This document shows positions 27,276-36,505 of a stretch of 64,000 nucleotides of DNA, piece after piece. Under the pieces are notes generated by a model. That model saw only the letters and a list, made by a program, of their open reading frames with translations. It did not search any database and was not told the origin of the DNA. Positions within the stretch are counted from its first letter, which is position 1. Every line of letters starts with the position of its first letter. Origin of the DNA: Treponema sp. (GTDB taxonomy: Bacteria; Spirochaetota; Spirochaetia; Treponematales; Treponemataceae); NCBI GenBank assembly GCA_017548565.1, contig JAFYZU010000023.1, positions 1 to 64,000 of the forward strand, in the 5' to 3' direction. Both the position numbers and the translations under genes were made by a program.

Positions 27276-28240
27276 TGTCTGTAGTTGTAAGAGCTGTAGG
27301 AAAAGCAATTCCTAAGAATAAAATATTGAATTCTCAGCTGCCGGAAGAGCTTGATACAAGTGATGAATGGATCCAGTCTCATACAGGAATTTGTTCGCGT
27401 TACCTTGTAAATGATAAAGAAGATTGTGTAACTCTTGGTGCAGATGCATGCAGACAGGCAATTGAAGCATCCGGTATTATGGCGCAGGATATTGATTTAC
27501 TTATCTGCTCTACAACAACACAAATCTATCAGGGCTTTCCTTCAACTGCCTGTGTACTTCAGGGAGAGCTTGATGCAGTGAATGCAACCTGTTTTGACAT
27601 TATGGGTGCATGCTCGGGCTTTCTTTATGCTTTGAACAATGCCTGTGCCATGATGGAATTAAACGGCTGGAAATATGCCTTGGTCTGTGCAACTGAAGTT
27701 TTAAGTAAAATTACAGACTGGACCGATCGTTCAAGCTGCATCCTTTTTGGTGACGGTGCTGGTGCTTTTGTTCTTGAGAGGACGGATGATTTGAATTGTG
27801 AAAAATCAGGTGGTTTGTGCGGAAAAGTCTTAAGCTTTGTTTCCGGTTCAGATGGAAAAGGGGCAAAGGCTCTTTATCTAGATTCATCTGACGGATTAAT
27901 GAAAATGGATGGTCATGCTGTCTATAACTTTGCAGTAAATGCCATGACAAATGCAATCAATCTTGTAATGCAGAAGGAAAATCTTACTGAAGATAAGGTT
28001 GATTATTTTGTATGCCATCAGGCTAATGAAAGAATTTTGAGTGCGGCTGCAAAACGCCTCGGTTATGATTTTTCAAAATTCATCTGCAGTGTAAAGGAAT
28101 ACGGCAATACATCATCATCTTCAATTCCTATTGCTTTGTATGATATGCAGCAGGAAGGAAAAATAAAAAAAGGAACAGTAATTGTAAGTGCGGCATTTGG
28201 GGCCGGCTTAACATGGGCAGGAACTGCCTTCAGATTTTAA
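27275..28240 (+). CDS. fabH: 3-oxoacyl-ACP synthase III
   Basis: 321 residues, thiolase fold. Catalytic triad: Cys113 in MGACSGFLYAL, His in CHQANERI (near 249) and Asn in EYGNTSSSSIP (near 279). Catalyses the initiating condensation of acetyl-CoA with malonyl-ACP. Directly coupled to acpP. Confidence 0.95.
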   Translation: MSVVVRAVGKAIPKNKILNSQLPEELDTSDEWIQSHTGICSRYLVNDKEDCVTLGADACRQAIEASGIMAQDIDLLICSTTTQIYQGFPSTACVLQGELDAVNATCFDIMGACSGFLYALNNACAMMELNGWKYALVCATEVLSKITDWTDRSSCILFGDGAGAFVLERTDDLNCEKSGGLCGKVLSFVSGSDGKGAKALYLDSSDGLMKMDGHAVYNFAVNAMTNAINLVMQKENLTEDKVDYFVCHQANERILSAAAKRLGYDFSKFICSVKEYGNTSSSSIPIALYDMQQEGKIKKGTVIVSAAFGAGLTWAGTAFRF

Positions 28241-28266
28241 TTTCTTGATTTTATAAAGGAAAAGTA

Positions 28267-29235
28267 ATGAAGAATGTATTTTTGTTTCCCGGACAGGGAG
28301 CTCAAAAAAAAGGAATGTTGCTTGATGTTTGTGAACGATACGAAGAAGCAAAGCAGATAGTTGAACTTGCAGAAAAGATTACCGGTGAGCCGGTTTCAAA
28401 ATATATGTGGGAAACAGAAGAAGCTGAACTTTCCAGAAGTGACAGGAGTCAGCTTGCAATTACGACTGCTTCCCTTGCTCTTGCAGAAGTCCTTAAATCA
28501 AAAGGTATTGAATGCGATATATGTGCGGGATTTTCACTTGGTGAATTTGCCGCTCTTTGTGTATCGGGTGTGCTTACCTTTGAAGAAACAATAAGTCTTG
28601 TTGCAAAGCGCGGTAAAATCATGCAGAAGGTTTGCGATGAACTTGCCGCATCCTGCAATGGAAGTTTACCGGGAATGGCAGCCGTAATTGGTCTTACACC
28701 AGAACAGACTGCAGAGGCTGTAGCATCTCTCGAAAAAGAACACCTTGCGTTTTGTGCAAACCTCAACAGTCCGAAGCAGACAGTAGTTTCCGGAACTGAT
28801 GAAGGTTTATCAAGAGCACAGGAGCTTTGTACCGCGGCAGGCTGCAGAAGATTCATCAGATTAAAGGTTGCAGGTCCTTTTCATTCGCCTCTTATGCAGA
28901 AAGCAGGTGATGAATTTAAAACAGAGCTTGCAAAACTGAATTTTAAAAATCCTGTAAAAAGATTGTTTTCAAATGTAACCGGTAAAGAAATAACAACCGG
29001 TGAAGAAGCAGCAAAACTCGCAGTACTGCATTTTACGAATCCGGTAAGATGGACAAGTGAAGAAGCAGAAATTGCGCATATCATAAATTTTAATAATTCT
29101 TCGGTAAACGATAACTGGAAGCTTTTTGAAGTAGGACCAGGGACAGTTTTATCGGGATTATGGCGTGACAGCGGATATTCAGAAAATATTTCATGTAATG
29201 CAATAAATACTGTAGAAACATTGGAGGTAAATTAA
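28267..29235 (+). CDS. fabD: Malonyl-CoA:ACP transacylase
   Basis: 322 residues. LFPGQGAQKKGM at the start and GFSLGEFAAL (near 90) with the nucleophile Ser are MCAT signatures; VAGPFHSPLM (near 203) contains the catalytic His. Loads malonyl groups on ACP. AAGGAAA provides the RBS; 26 nt after fabH and 2 nt before fabG. Confidence 0.95.
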   Translation: MKNVFLFPGQGAQKKGMLLDVCERYEEAKQIVELAEKITGEPVSKYMWETEEAELSRSDRSQLAITTASLALAEVLKSKGIECDICAGFSLGEFAALCVSGVLTFEETISLVAKRGKIMQKVCDELAASCNGSLPGMAAVIGLTPEQTAEAVASLEKEHLAFCANLNSPKQTVVSGTDEGLSRAQELCTAAGCRRFIRLKVAGPFHSPLMQKAGDEFKTELAKLNFKNPVKRLFSNVTGKEITTGEEAAKLAVLHFTNPVRWTSEEAEIAHIINFNNSSVNDNWKLFEVGPGTVLSGLWRDSGYSENISCNAINTVETLEVN

Positions 29236-29237
29236 AA

Positions 29238-29981
29238 ATGTTGTTAGCAGGAAAAAAAGCCTTGATCACCGGTTCTTCAAGAGGAATTGGTAAGGAAATA
29301 GCATTGAAGTTTTTGAACGAAGGTGCCTCGGTATGGGGGGTATGTACAAAGCCTTCTGCTTCAAAATCACAGCTCGAGGAAGCTGCAGTAAAAAATTCAT
29401 GTGAATTTCATGAGTTTTATGCAGATGCACAGAATGCTGAACAATGGACTTCAGTAATTAAACAGGCATTGGAAGAAAGCGGCGGATTCGACGTTCTTGT
29501 AAATAATGCCGGTATTACAAAGGATGGATTAAGCTTCCGTATGAAAAAAGAAGACTGGGATGCAGTTCTAAACGTAAATCTTACAGGCGCATTTCTTGCA
29601 AGTCAGATAATTTCTTCAGATATGATAAAAAAACGCTCAGGTTCAATCATCAATATGTCAAGTATCGTAGGAGTGCACGGTCAGGGCGGTCAGGTAAATT
29701 ATGCAGCAAGTAAGGCAGGTTTAATTGGTTTTACAAAAAGTCTTGCAAAGGAAACCGGTTCCAGAGGCATAAGGGTTAATGCCATTGCTCCGGGCTTTAT
29801 TGAAACTGATATGACTGCAGTGCTTAAAGAAGATCTTAAGAATGCAATGCTGGAAACTGTTCCTCTTAAAAGGGCAGGAGTTCCGGAAGATATAGCGAAT
29901 GCGGCTTTGTTCCTTGCCAGTGACCTTTCTTCGTATATAACAGGACAGGTGCTTGGTGTAGACGGCGGAATGGGCTGTTAA
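29238..29981 (+). CDS. fabG: 3-oxoacyl-ACP reductase
   Basis: 247 residues, short-chain dehydrogenase. TGSSRGIGKE (11-20) binds NADPH, NNAG is at 89-92, and the catalytic Ser142, Tyr155 and Lys159 appear in SSIVGVHGQGGQVNYAASKA. Carries out the first reduction of the elongation cycle. Confidence 0.95.
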   Translation: MLLAGKKALITGSSRGIGKEIALKFLNEGASVWGVCTKPSASKSQLEEAAVKNSCEFHEFYADAQNAEQWTSVIKQALEESGGFDVLVNNAGITKDGLSFRMKKEDWDAVLNVNLTGAFLASQIISSDMIKKRSGSIINMSSIVGVHGQGGQVNYAASKAGLIGFTKSLAKETGSRGIRVNAIAPGFIETDMTAVLKEDLKNAMLETVPLKRAGVPEDIANAALFLASDLSSYITGQVLGVDGGMGC

Positions 29982-30000
29982 AAAAATAGTGGAGGATAAA

Positions 30001-31248
30001 ATGAAACGTAGAGTAGTAGTAACTGGGCTTGGTTGTGTAAGTCCTCTTGGAAACAGTGTAGAAGAAACCTGGGCAGGAATAAAAGAAGGCCGCAGCGGTA
30101 TAGATAAGATTACTTTATTTGATACTACAGATTTTTCTGTAAAAATCGCCGGTGAAGTAAAAAATTTTGATGTTTCACAATGGGTCGATAAAAAGGAAGC
30201 CCGTAAAATGGCACGCTTCTGTCAATTTGCGGCCGCTGCATCGGTTCAGGCTATCGCAGATGCAGGTCTTACAAAAGAAACAATCGATTCAAAAAGAACA
30301 TCTATAGTTCTCGGCTGCGGAATCGGTGGTTTTGAAATTACTGAAGGCTCAATGAAAAAATATTTTGAAGCAGGTCCTTCACGCATTCCTCCGTTATCAA
30401 TTCCTATGCTTATCGGAAACGAGGGGGCCGGTAATGTAAGCATGCTTCTTGGAATTAAAGGTCCTTCCTGGACACTGCAGACTGCATGTGCTTCTTCGAC
30501 AGATGCTCTTGGTCTTGCTTTAGATCAGATTAGAAGCGGTCGTACAGATATGTGTATCGCAGGTGGTGCAGAAGGTGCCGTAACAGGATTTTCAATAGGT
30601 GCTTTCAGTGTTTTGAAGACTCTTGCTTCTTCCTATAATGATAATCCCGTAAAAGCAAGTCGTCCGTTCGATAAAGATCGCGAAGGATTTGTTATGGGCG
30701 AAGGTTCTTCAATGCTTGTCCTCGAAGAATATGAGCATGCAAAGGCTCGTGGTGCAAAAATCTATTGTGAGTTTGCAGGATACGGCGGAACTTCAGATGC
30801 ATATCATATAACAAGTCCTGATCCAAGCGGAGAAGGCGGTGCACTTGCCGTTAAACTTGCACTCGATGATGCAGGAATTAAACCGGAAGAGCTTCAGTAT
30901 TATAACGCACACGGAACTTCAACTTCTGTTAATGATTCATCGGAAACTGCAATGCTTAAAAAATCTCTTGGAGACCATGCATATAAAATCAAGGTGTCAT
31001 CTACAAAAAGCATGACAGGACATTGTCTTGGTGCCGCCGGTGCACTTGAAGCATTAATCTGTATTAAAGCTATGCAGGATAATGTTTATCCTCCTACAAT
31101 CAATCTTGATAATCCTGATTTAGAGCATGGCTGTGATCTTGATTATGTTCCGAATAAAGCTCAGAAAGCAGATGATTTAAGATGTGTCGCTTCCGGTTCA
31201 CTTGGATTCGGTGGACACAACGGCGTCGTAGTTTTCAAAAAAATATAG
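30001..31248 (+). CDS. fabF: 3-oxoacyl-ACP synthase II
   Basis: 415 residues from the ATG at 30001, preceded by GGAGG at 29992-29996; an in-frame GTG at 29989 overlaps that RBS and is unlikely. Cys163 in TACASSTDAL, His in NAHGTSTS (near 304) and His in KSMTGHCLGAAG (near 341) form the Cys-His-His site. It performs the condensing step of elongation. No separate fabB is present in the operon. Confidence 0.95.
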   Translation: MKRRVVVTGLGCVSPLGNSVEETWAGIKEGRSGIDKITLFDTTDFSVKIAGEVKNFDVSQWVDKKEARKMARFCQFAAAASVQAIADAGLTKETIDSKRTSIVLGCGIGGFEITEGSMKKYFEAGPSRIPPLSIPMLIGNEGAGNVSMLLGIKGPSWTLQTACASSTDALGLALDQIRSGRTDMCIAGGAEGAVTGFSIGAFSVLKTLASSYNDNPVKASRPFDKDREGFVMGEGSSMLVLEEYEHAKARGAKIYCEFAGYGGTSDAYHITSPDPSGEGGALAVKLALDDAGIKPEELQYYNAHGTSTSVNDSSETAMLKKSLGDHAYKIKVSSTKSMTGHCLGAAGALEALICIKAMQDNVYPPTINLDNPDLEHGCDLDYVPNKAQKADDLRCVASGSLGFGGHNGVVVFKKI

Positions 31249-31257
31249 AGGTATAAG

Positions 31258-31689
31258 ATGAGTTTGACAAAAGATATAGAAAGTCTGCTTCCTCATAGAA
31301 GTCCGTTTTTATTCTGTGATGAAATTATCAGTGCAGACGAAGAAGGCTCGGTAAGTGAGCATACTTTTACTCCACAGGAATTTTTCTTTAAAGGACATTT
31401 CCCGGAATATCCTGTTGTACCGGGTGTAATTCTTGTAGAAACAATGGCTCAGTGCGGTGGTGCAGCCTTGAGTTATCAGAAGGTTTTTGACGAAGGAAGT
31501 CTTTTCTTTCTTGCAACCGTCGATAAAGTAAAATTCAGGAATCAGGTAAGACCGGGCGATAAAGTTCGGGTTGAAGTAAAAAACCTGAGAGTTTCAAAAA
31601 AGATGGTAAAACAGAGCGGCAAGGCTTTTGTCGGCGAACAGCTTGCAGCAGAAGCAGAATGGATGTGTCTTGTCGGAAAAGCAGAATAG
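31258..31689 (+). CDS. fabZ: 3-hydroxyacyl-ACP dehydratase
   Basis: 143 residues, hot-dog fold. LPHRSPFLFCDEI is typical, and GHFPEYPVVPGVILVETMAQ holds catalytic His47 and Glu61. Dehydrates 3-hydroxyacyl-ACP to the trans-2-enoyl form used by the following reductase. Confidence 0.95.
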   Translation: MSLTKDIESLLPHRSPFLFCDEIISADEEGSVSEHTFTPQEFFFKGHFPEYPVVPGVILVETMAQCGGAALSYQKVFDEGSLFFLATVDKVKFRNQVRPGDKVRVEVKNLRVSKKMVKQSGKAFVGEQLAAEAEWMCLVGKAE

Positions 31690-31706
31690 TTTAAGGGGAA
31701 AATAAA

Positions 31707-32918
31707 ATGAAACCAATGGTAAAAAGCAATATATGTATTAACGCTCATCCGCAGGGATGCAAACAGGCAGTTTTAAATCAGATTGAATATACAAAAAAAC
31801 AGAAGGAAAAGAATGCAAAGATTTCCGGTATTCACAGACCTGTAAAAAATGTTCTTGTCTTAGGCTGTTCAAACGGATATGGTCTTGCAAGCAGAATCTG
31901 TGCGGCTTTTGCGTATGATGCTGCAACTATCGGTGTATCTTTTGAAAAAGCAGGAACAGAAGTAAAGTTCGGAACACCAGGCTGGTATAATAATCTTACA
32001 TTTGATCAGGAAGCAGAAAAGGCTGGTCTTTTTACATGTACTATTGACGGCGATGCTTTTTCTGATGAAATAAAAGCAGAAGTAATCAATAAGGCAAAAG
32101 AAAACAACATGAAATTTGACCTTGTAGTTTATTCTCTGGCAAGTCCTGTAAGAACTGATCCTGAAACAAAAGTCATGTATCGTTCTGTAATTAAACCGAT
32201 CGGTAAGGATTTCAGTGGAAAAACATTTGATACAATGACAGGCGAAATGAAGGAAATTACTGCTGTAGCCGCAACTGAAGAAGAAATTGCAAATACAGTA
32301 AAGGTAATGGGCGGTGAAGACTGGGAACGATGGATAAATCAGCTTAAAGCGGCAGATGTTCTTAATAAAGGCTGTATTACCATTGCATATTCATATATCG
32401 GTCCGGAGCTTTCACAGGCAATTTACAGAAGCGGTACAATCGGTATGGCAAAGGTAGATCTTGAAAATAGAGCAAAGAAGCTTCGAACTATACTTGAATC
32501 TATCGGCGGCGAAGCATATGTTTCGGTCAACAAGGGACTTGTGACAAGATCAAGTGCAGTTATTCCGATTATTCCTCTTTATCTTTCGGTATTGTTCAAG
32601 GTTATGAAAAAGATGGGAAATCATGAAGGCTGTATTGAGCAGATAAACAGATTGTTCTCAGAAAGACTTTATCTTAAAAATATAGACGGTACTGCACAGA
32701 TTCCACTCGATTCAGAAGACAGAATCAGAATTGACGACTGGGAAATGGATCCTCAGGTTCAGGCAGAGGTTAATAAAATCATGCCTCTTGTAACTGCAGA
32801 GAATATTGATCAACTCGGCGATTTTGAAGGTTACCGCCATGATTTCCTTGCAACAAGCGGATTTGACATTGACGGTATAGATTACGAAAAAGAAGTTGAA
32901 CGCTTTGATGTAATTTAA
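31707..32918 (+). CDS. fabV: NADH-dependent trans-2-enoyl reductase, FabV/Ter type
   Basis: 403 residues, about 100 longer than FabI, as expected for FabV. KNVLVLGCSNGYGLASR is the nucleotide-binding region, VVYSLASPVRTDP is a family motif, and Tyr240-(8)-Lys249 in AIYRSGTIGMAKVDLE is the active-site spacing. The T. denticola trans-2-enoyl-CoA reductase belongs to this family. Its place between fabZ and accB indicates it is the enoyl reductase of the cycle here; no FabI, FabK or FabL is seen. Confidence 0.93.
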   Translation: MKPMVKSNICINAHPQGCKQAVLNQIEYTKKQKEKNAKISGIHRPVKNVLVLGCSNGYGLASRICAAFAYDAATIGVSFEKAGTEVKFGTPGWYNNLTFDQEAEKAGLFTCTIDGDAFSDEIKAEVINKAKENNMKFDLVVYSLASPVRTDPETKVMYRSVIKPIGKDFSGKTFDTMTGEMKEITAVAATEEEIANTVKVMGGEDWERWINQLKAADVLNKGCITIAYSYIGPELSQAIYRSGTIGMAKVDLENRAKKLRTILESIGGEAYVSVNKGLVTRSSAVIPIIPLYLSVLFKVMKKMGNHEGCIEQINRLFSERLYLKNIDGTAQIPLDSEDRIRIDDWEMDPQVQAEVNKIMPLVTAENIDQLGDFEGYRHDFLATSGFDIDGIDYEKEVERFDVI

Positions 32919-32932
32919 TTTTGGGGATAGAA

Positions 32933-33430
32933 ATGACAGATGAATTTATTTTTGAAATAATGGATAAATTTAATGCAAGTAAAATTGTAGATCTTACTTT
33001 AAATCAGAATGGATCTGTGATTGCATTAAGAAAAAAAGAAGCGTTTTCTGCTAATGATGGATGTGCCGTAAAAAAATCAGCAGAAATCATCACGCCGGAA
33101 AATACTTCGCCGGTAGTACAGGCACAGGATTCAGCAGCATCATCCGGTATGGCAATTGAAAACAAACCGTCAAAGAAAGACGTTTTTTCAAACGATGTTT
33201 TAAAATCACCGATTGTAGGAACTTTCTACCGGGCTCCGTCTCCTGATTCTCCTGCCTATGCGGAAAAAGGAAAGAAAATTAAAAAGGGTGAGCCAGTCTG
33301 CATCATAGAAGCAATGAAGATGATGAATACTTTGAATGCAGATTACGATTTTGAAGTAGTCGATGTTCTTGTAGCAAACGGTGATCTTGTCGAATTTGAT
33401 CAGCCTCTGTTTGCAATTAAAAAACTCTAG
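32933..33430 (+). CDS. accB: Biotin carboxyl carrier protein of acetyl-CoA carboxylase
   Basis: 165 residues from the ATG at 32933, preceded by GGGGATAG; an in-frame TTG at 32921 overlaps the RBS. The biotinyl domain (about 88-165) has SPIVGTFYRAPSP and EAMKMMN with biotin-accepting Lys129. A flexible Ala/Ser/Pro/Glu-rich linker (about 40-85) precedes it. It shuttles the carboxyl group between AccC and AccAD. Confidence 0.94.
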   Translation: MTDEFIFEIMDKFNASKIVDLTLNQNGSVIALRKKEAFSANDGCAVKKSAEIITPENTSPVVQAQDSAASSGMAIENKPSKKDVFSNDVLKSPIVGTFYRAPSPDSPAYAEKGKKIKKGEPVCIIEAMKMMNTLNADYDFEVVDVLVANGDLVEFDQPLFAIKKL

Positions 33431-33445
33431 GCCGCAGGTGATCAG

Positions 33446-34768
33446 ATGATAAAAAAATTATTGATTGCGAATCGCGGTGAAATTGCAGTCCGTATAATCC
33501 GCTGCTGTAAAGAGATGGGAATTAAAACCGTCGCTGTTTATTCAACGGCAGATAAGGAAAATCTTCATGTAAAGCTTGCAGATGAAGCATACTGCATTGG
33601 TCTTCCGCCTTCTGCTAAAAGTTATTTAAATGATGATGCCTTGATTACAGTAGCCTTAAGAACCGGATGTGAAGCAATTCATCCGGGAGTCGGTTTTCTT
33701 TCGGAAAATGCACAGTTTGCGAAGGATGTAAAAAAGGCAGGCTTAATCTGGATTGGTCCTGAAGCAGAAACAATTGAGCTTTTAGGCAATAAGGTTCAGT
33801 CACGTGAAACTGCATTAAAATATAATCTTCCTGTAACTCCTGGTTCAGATGGTGCAGTCGATAATTTACGCAAGGCAAAGGAAGTTGCAGATAAATGCGG
33901 ATATCCTGTAATCATTAAGGCAGCAAGCGGTGGTGGTGGTAAAGGAATGCGCATTGTCTGGAAGGAAGAAGATCTTGATGAAAATATAAAGATAGCATCG
34001 AGTGAAGCTTTGGCTAATTTTGCCGATAAGACTGTTTACATAGAAAAATACATTCAGAATCCACGTCACGTAGAAGTTCAGGTTATGGGTGACGGTAAAG
34101 GAAACGTACTTATTCTTGGTGAGCGTGACTGTTCGGTTCAGAAAAATCATCAGAAGCTTATAGAAGAAAGTCCTTCTCCTGCAGTTTCAGAGTTGATGAG
34201 AAAAAGAATGTACGAGGGTGCAGAAAATCTTTTCAAGGGTCTTAAATATCGAGGAGCAGGAACAATAGAGTTTCTCGTTAATGGTGATGAATTTTATTTT
34301 ATGGAAGTTAATGCCCGTGTTCAGGTTGAACATCCTGTTTCTGAATTTGTAAGCGGGGTTGATATCATCCGGGAACAGATTTATGCATGTACTGAAAATA
34401 AATTCAGCATAGATATTTCATCTGTTGAATTAAAGGGCTGGGCAATTGAAGCAAGAATCAATGCAAGGACTCCTGGAAAAATCAGCTGCCTTCAGATTCC
34501 GTCTGGACCTGGTGTACGTTTTGATAGCTTTATTTATCAGGATTATACGGTTGTTCCTCATTATGATTCAATGCTTGCAAAGCTTATTGCTTTTGATACT
34601 GATCGGGAACGTGCCCGAAAAAAACTTTTAAGGTGTCTTAAGGAACTGAAGCTTGAAGGTATTGAAACTAATCAGAAGGCACAGATAGAAATATTAAGTA
34701 CAAAGCAGTTCAAATCAGGAAAATTCGGAACATCATTATATGAAGAACTGTATGGAAAAAAGGGGTAA
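33446..34768 (+). CDS. accC: Biotin carboxylase subunit of acetyl-CoA carboxylase
   Basis: 440 residues, ATP-grasp fold. KLLIANRGEIAVRIIR opens the biotin carboxylase N domain, AASGGGGKGMRIVW is the Gly-rich ATP loop, and YFMEVNARVQVEHPVSE holds the metal and catalytic residues. Carboxylates biotin on AccB. RBS CAGGTGATC. Confidence 0.95.
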   Translation: MIKKLLIANRGEIAVRIIRCCKEMGIKTVAVYSTADKENLHVKLADEAYCIGLPPSAKSYLNDDALITVALRTGCEAIHPGVGFLSENAQFAKDVKKAGLIWIGPEAETIELLGNKVQSRETALKYNLPVTPGSDGAVDNLRKAKEVADKCGYPVIIKAASGGGGKGMRIVWKEEDLDENIKIASSEALANFADKTVYIEKYIQNPRHVEVQVMGDGKGNVLILGERDCSVQKNHQKLIEESPSPAVSELMRKRMYEGAENLFKGLKYRGAGTIEFLVNGDEFYFMEVNARVQVEHPVSEFVSGVDIIREQIYACTENKFSIDISSVELKGWAIEARINARTPGKISCLQIPSGPGVRFDSFIYQDYTVVPHYDSMLAKLIAFDTDRERARKKLLRCLKELKLEGIETNQKAQIEILSTKQFKSGKFGTSLYEELYGKKG

Positions 34769-34771
34769 AAA

Positions 34772-35545
34772 ATGGAATGTCCTCATTGTAAAATAAATCA
34801 TGAAGATGAAGTTTTCAGAAAAAATCTTATGGTTTGTCCTGAATGTTCACATCATTTAAGGATAAGTCCTCAGGAAAGAATTAAATATCTTGTTGATGAA
34901 AATACTTTTGAAGAAATAAATAAAAACCTGACCTCGAATAATCCTATCTGCATGGAAGGATATGAAGAAAAACTCAATGCGGCAAAGGAAAAAACAAATC
35001 TTGAAGAAGCAGTAATTACCGGAAGCTGTAAAATCGGTGGTTTTTCGTGCATGCTTGGAATAATGTCGTTTGACTTTATGGGTGGTTCAATGGGGTCTGT
35101 TGTTGGTGAAAAAATTTCAAGAATGATGCTTCTTGCAGTTGAAAAAAAAGTTCCTGTGATTATTTATGCGACCTCCGGCGGGGCTCGTATGCAGGAAGGC
35201 CTTTATTCATTGATGCAGATGGCAAAAACTTCAAGTGCAGCGGCAAGTATGGATGTTGCAGGCATTCCGTATTTTGTAATGCTTTGTGATCCTACAACCG
35301 GTGGTGTAACTGCAAGCTTTGCAATGCTCGGTGATCTAATTTGTGCGGAACCAAAGGCACTTATTGGTTTTGCAGGACCTCGTGTAATTGAAGGAACAAT
35401 CAAACAGAAGCTGCCGGAAGGATTTCAGAGGGCGGAATTTCAGTTACAGAAGGGATTTGTAGACTGTATAGTTCCTAGAAACGAACAGCGTGATTTCTGG
35501 ATAAATATGTTCAGACTTCATAACATAAAGGCTCAGGGAAGATAA
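34772..35545 (+). CDS. accD: Acetyl-CoA carboxylase carboxyltransferase beta subunit
   Basis: 257 residues. An N-terminal zinc ribbon with Cys3, Cys6, Cys22 and Cys25 (CPHC...CPEC) is followed by a crotonase-fold carboxyltransferase domain with TSGGARMQEGLYSLMQMAKT and TTGGVTASFAMLGD. With AccA it transfers carboxyl to acetyl-CoA. 3 nt after accC and 1 nt before accA. Confidence 0.95.
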   Translation: MECPHCKINHEDEVFRKNLMVCPECSHHLRISPQERIKYLVDENTFEEINKNLTSNNPICMEGYEEKLNAAKEKTNLEEAVITGSCKIGGFSCMLGIMSFDFMGGSMGSVVGEKISRMMLLAVEKKVPVIIYATSGGARMQEGLYSLMQMAKTSSAAASMDVAGIPYFVMLCDPTTGGVTASFAMLGDLICAEPKALIGFAGPRVIEGTIKQKLPEGFQRAEFQLQKGFVDCIVPRNEQRDFWINMFRLHNIKAQGR

Positions 35546-35546
35546 T

Positions 35547-36473
35547 ATGAAAGATAACACTATAAATGATGAACAGCTTCTTTGTCAGCTTGAGGCAATG
35601 GCAAAGGATTTTGGAATAGACATTACAAATGAAATAGCAGCTATAACAAAAAAAATAGAAGAAAGCGCAAAATCTACTGCAAGGGTCTGGGAAAAGGTTG
35701 AGCTTGCACGTCACGCAGATCGTCCGAGAACACTTGATTACATCAATCTTATAATTGACAATTTTGTTGAGCTTCACGGCGACCGTTATTATGGTGATGA
35801 TCCTGCCCTTGTCGGCGGACTTGGATTCGTAGATGGAATTCCTGTAACTGTAATCGGAAACATGAAGGGAAGGAATCTTAAGGAAACAATTGATCGTAAC
35901 GGCGGTATGGCAAATCCTGAGGGATATCGTAAAGCGCTTCGTCTTGCAAAGCAGGCAGAAAAATTCGGTCGTCCTATCATTTCTTTTATAGATACTCAGG
36001 GTGCTTATCCGGGACTTGGTTCAGAGGAACGTGGAATTGGTGAAGCAATTGCCGTAAATCTTCGTGAATTCAGTCAGCTTAAAACTCCGATTATATGTAT
36101 AATCATAGGTGAAGGCGGTTCCGGTGGTGCTCTTGGAATCGGAGTAGGTGATAAAATCTACATGCTTGAAAACGCAATCTATTCAGTAATTTCACCGGAA
36201 GGTTGTGCTTCCATACTTTTAAGGGATTCGGCACGTGCGAAGGATGCTGCGGCAATGCTTCGTATAACTGCAGCAGATGTACTTGAAATGAAGGTAATCA
36301 ACGGTATTCTTGATGAACCAAAGGGCGGTGCTCAGAAAAATCCGGAACAGACTGCAGCTTCAATCAAACAGCAGATAAAGGCAGATCTTGAAAAGCTTAT
36401 GCAGAAAACTTCTGCTGTCCTTGTAAAATACAGAAATAAAAAAATACAGGAAATGGGTGTGTTTTCTGAATAG
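35547..36473 (+). CDS. accA: Acetyl-CoA carboxylase carboxyltransferase alpha subunit
   Basis: 308 residues. Family features: WEKVELARHADRPRTLDYI, DRYYGDDPALVGGLG, FIDTQGAYPGLGSEERG and GEGGSGGALGIGVGD, the oxyanion-forming Gly loop. Last gene of the eleven-gene fatty acid operon; no obvious terminator lies in the 32 nt before the next gene. Confidence 0.95.
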   Translation: MKDNTINDEQLLCQLEAMAKDFGIDITNEIAAITKKIEESAKSTARVWEKVELARHADRPRTLDYINLIIDNFVELHGDRYYGDDPALVGGLGFVDGIPVTVIGNMKGRNLKETIDRNGGMANPEGYRKALRLAKQAEKFGRPIISFIDTQGAYPGLGSEERGIGEAIAVNLREFSQLKTPIICIIIGEGGSGGALGIGVGDKIYMLENAIYSVISPEGCASILLRDSARAKDAAAMLRITAADVLEMKVINGILDEPKGGAQKNPEQTAASIKQQIKADLEKLMQKTSAVLVKYRNKKIQEMGVFSE

Positions 36474-36493
36474 TCATAATAAATTAAACAAGT

Positions 36494-36499
36494 TATAAT
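36494..36499 (+). promoter_or_regulatory. -10 box of a probable leaderless gene
   Basis: TATAAT ends 6 nt before the ATG at 36506 with no Shine-Dalgarno sequence between. The -35 region (TAGTCA near 36471) is weak. Confidence 0.5.
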
Positions 36500-36505
36500 A
36501 AAAGT

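Noticed and set aside
29989-30000. GTG start for fabF
   Set aside because: This codon is part of the Shine-Dalgarno region that serves the ATG at 30001.
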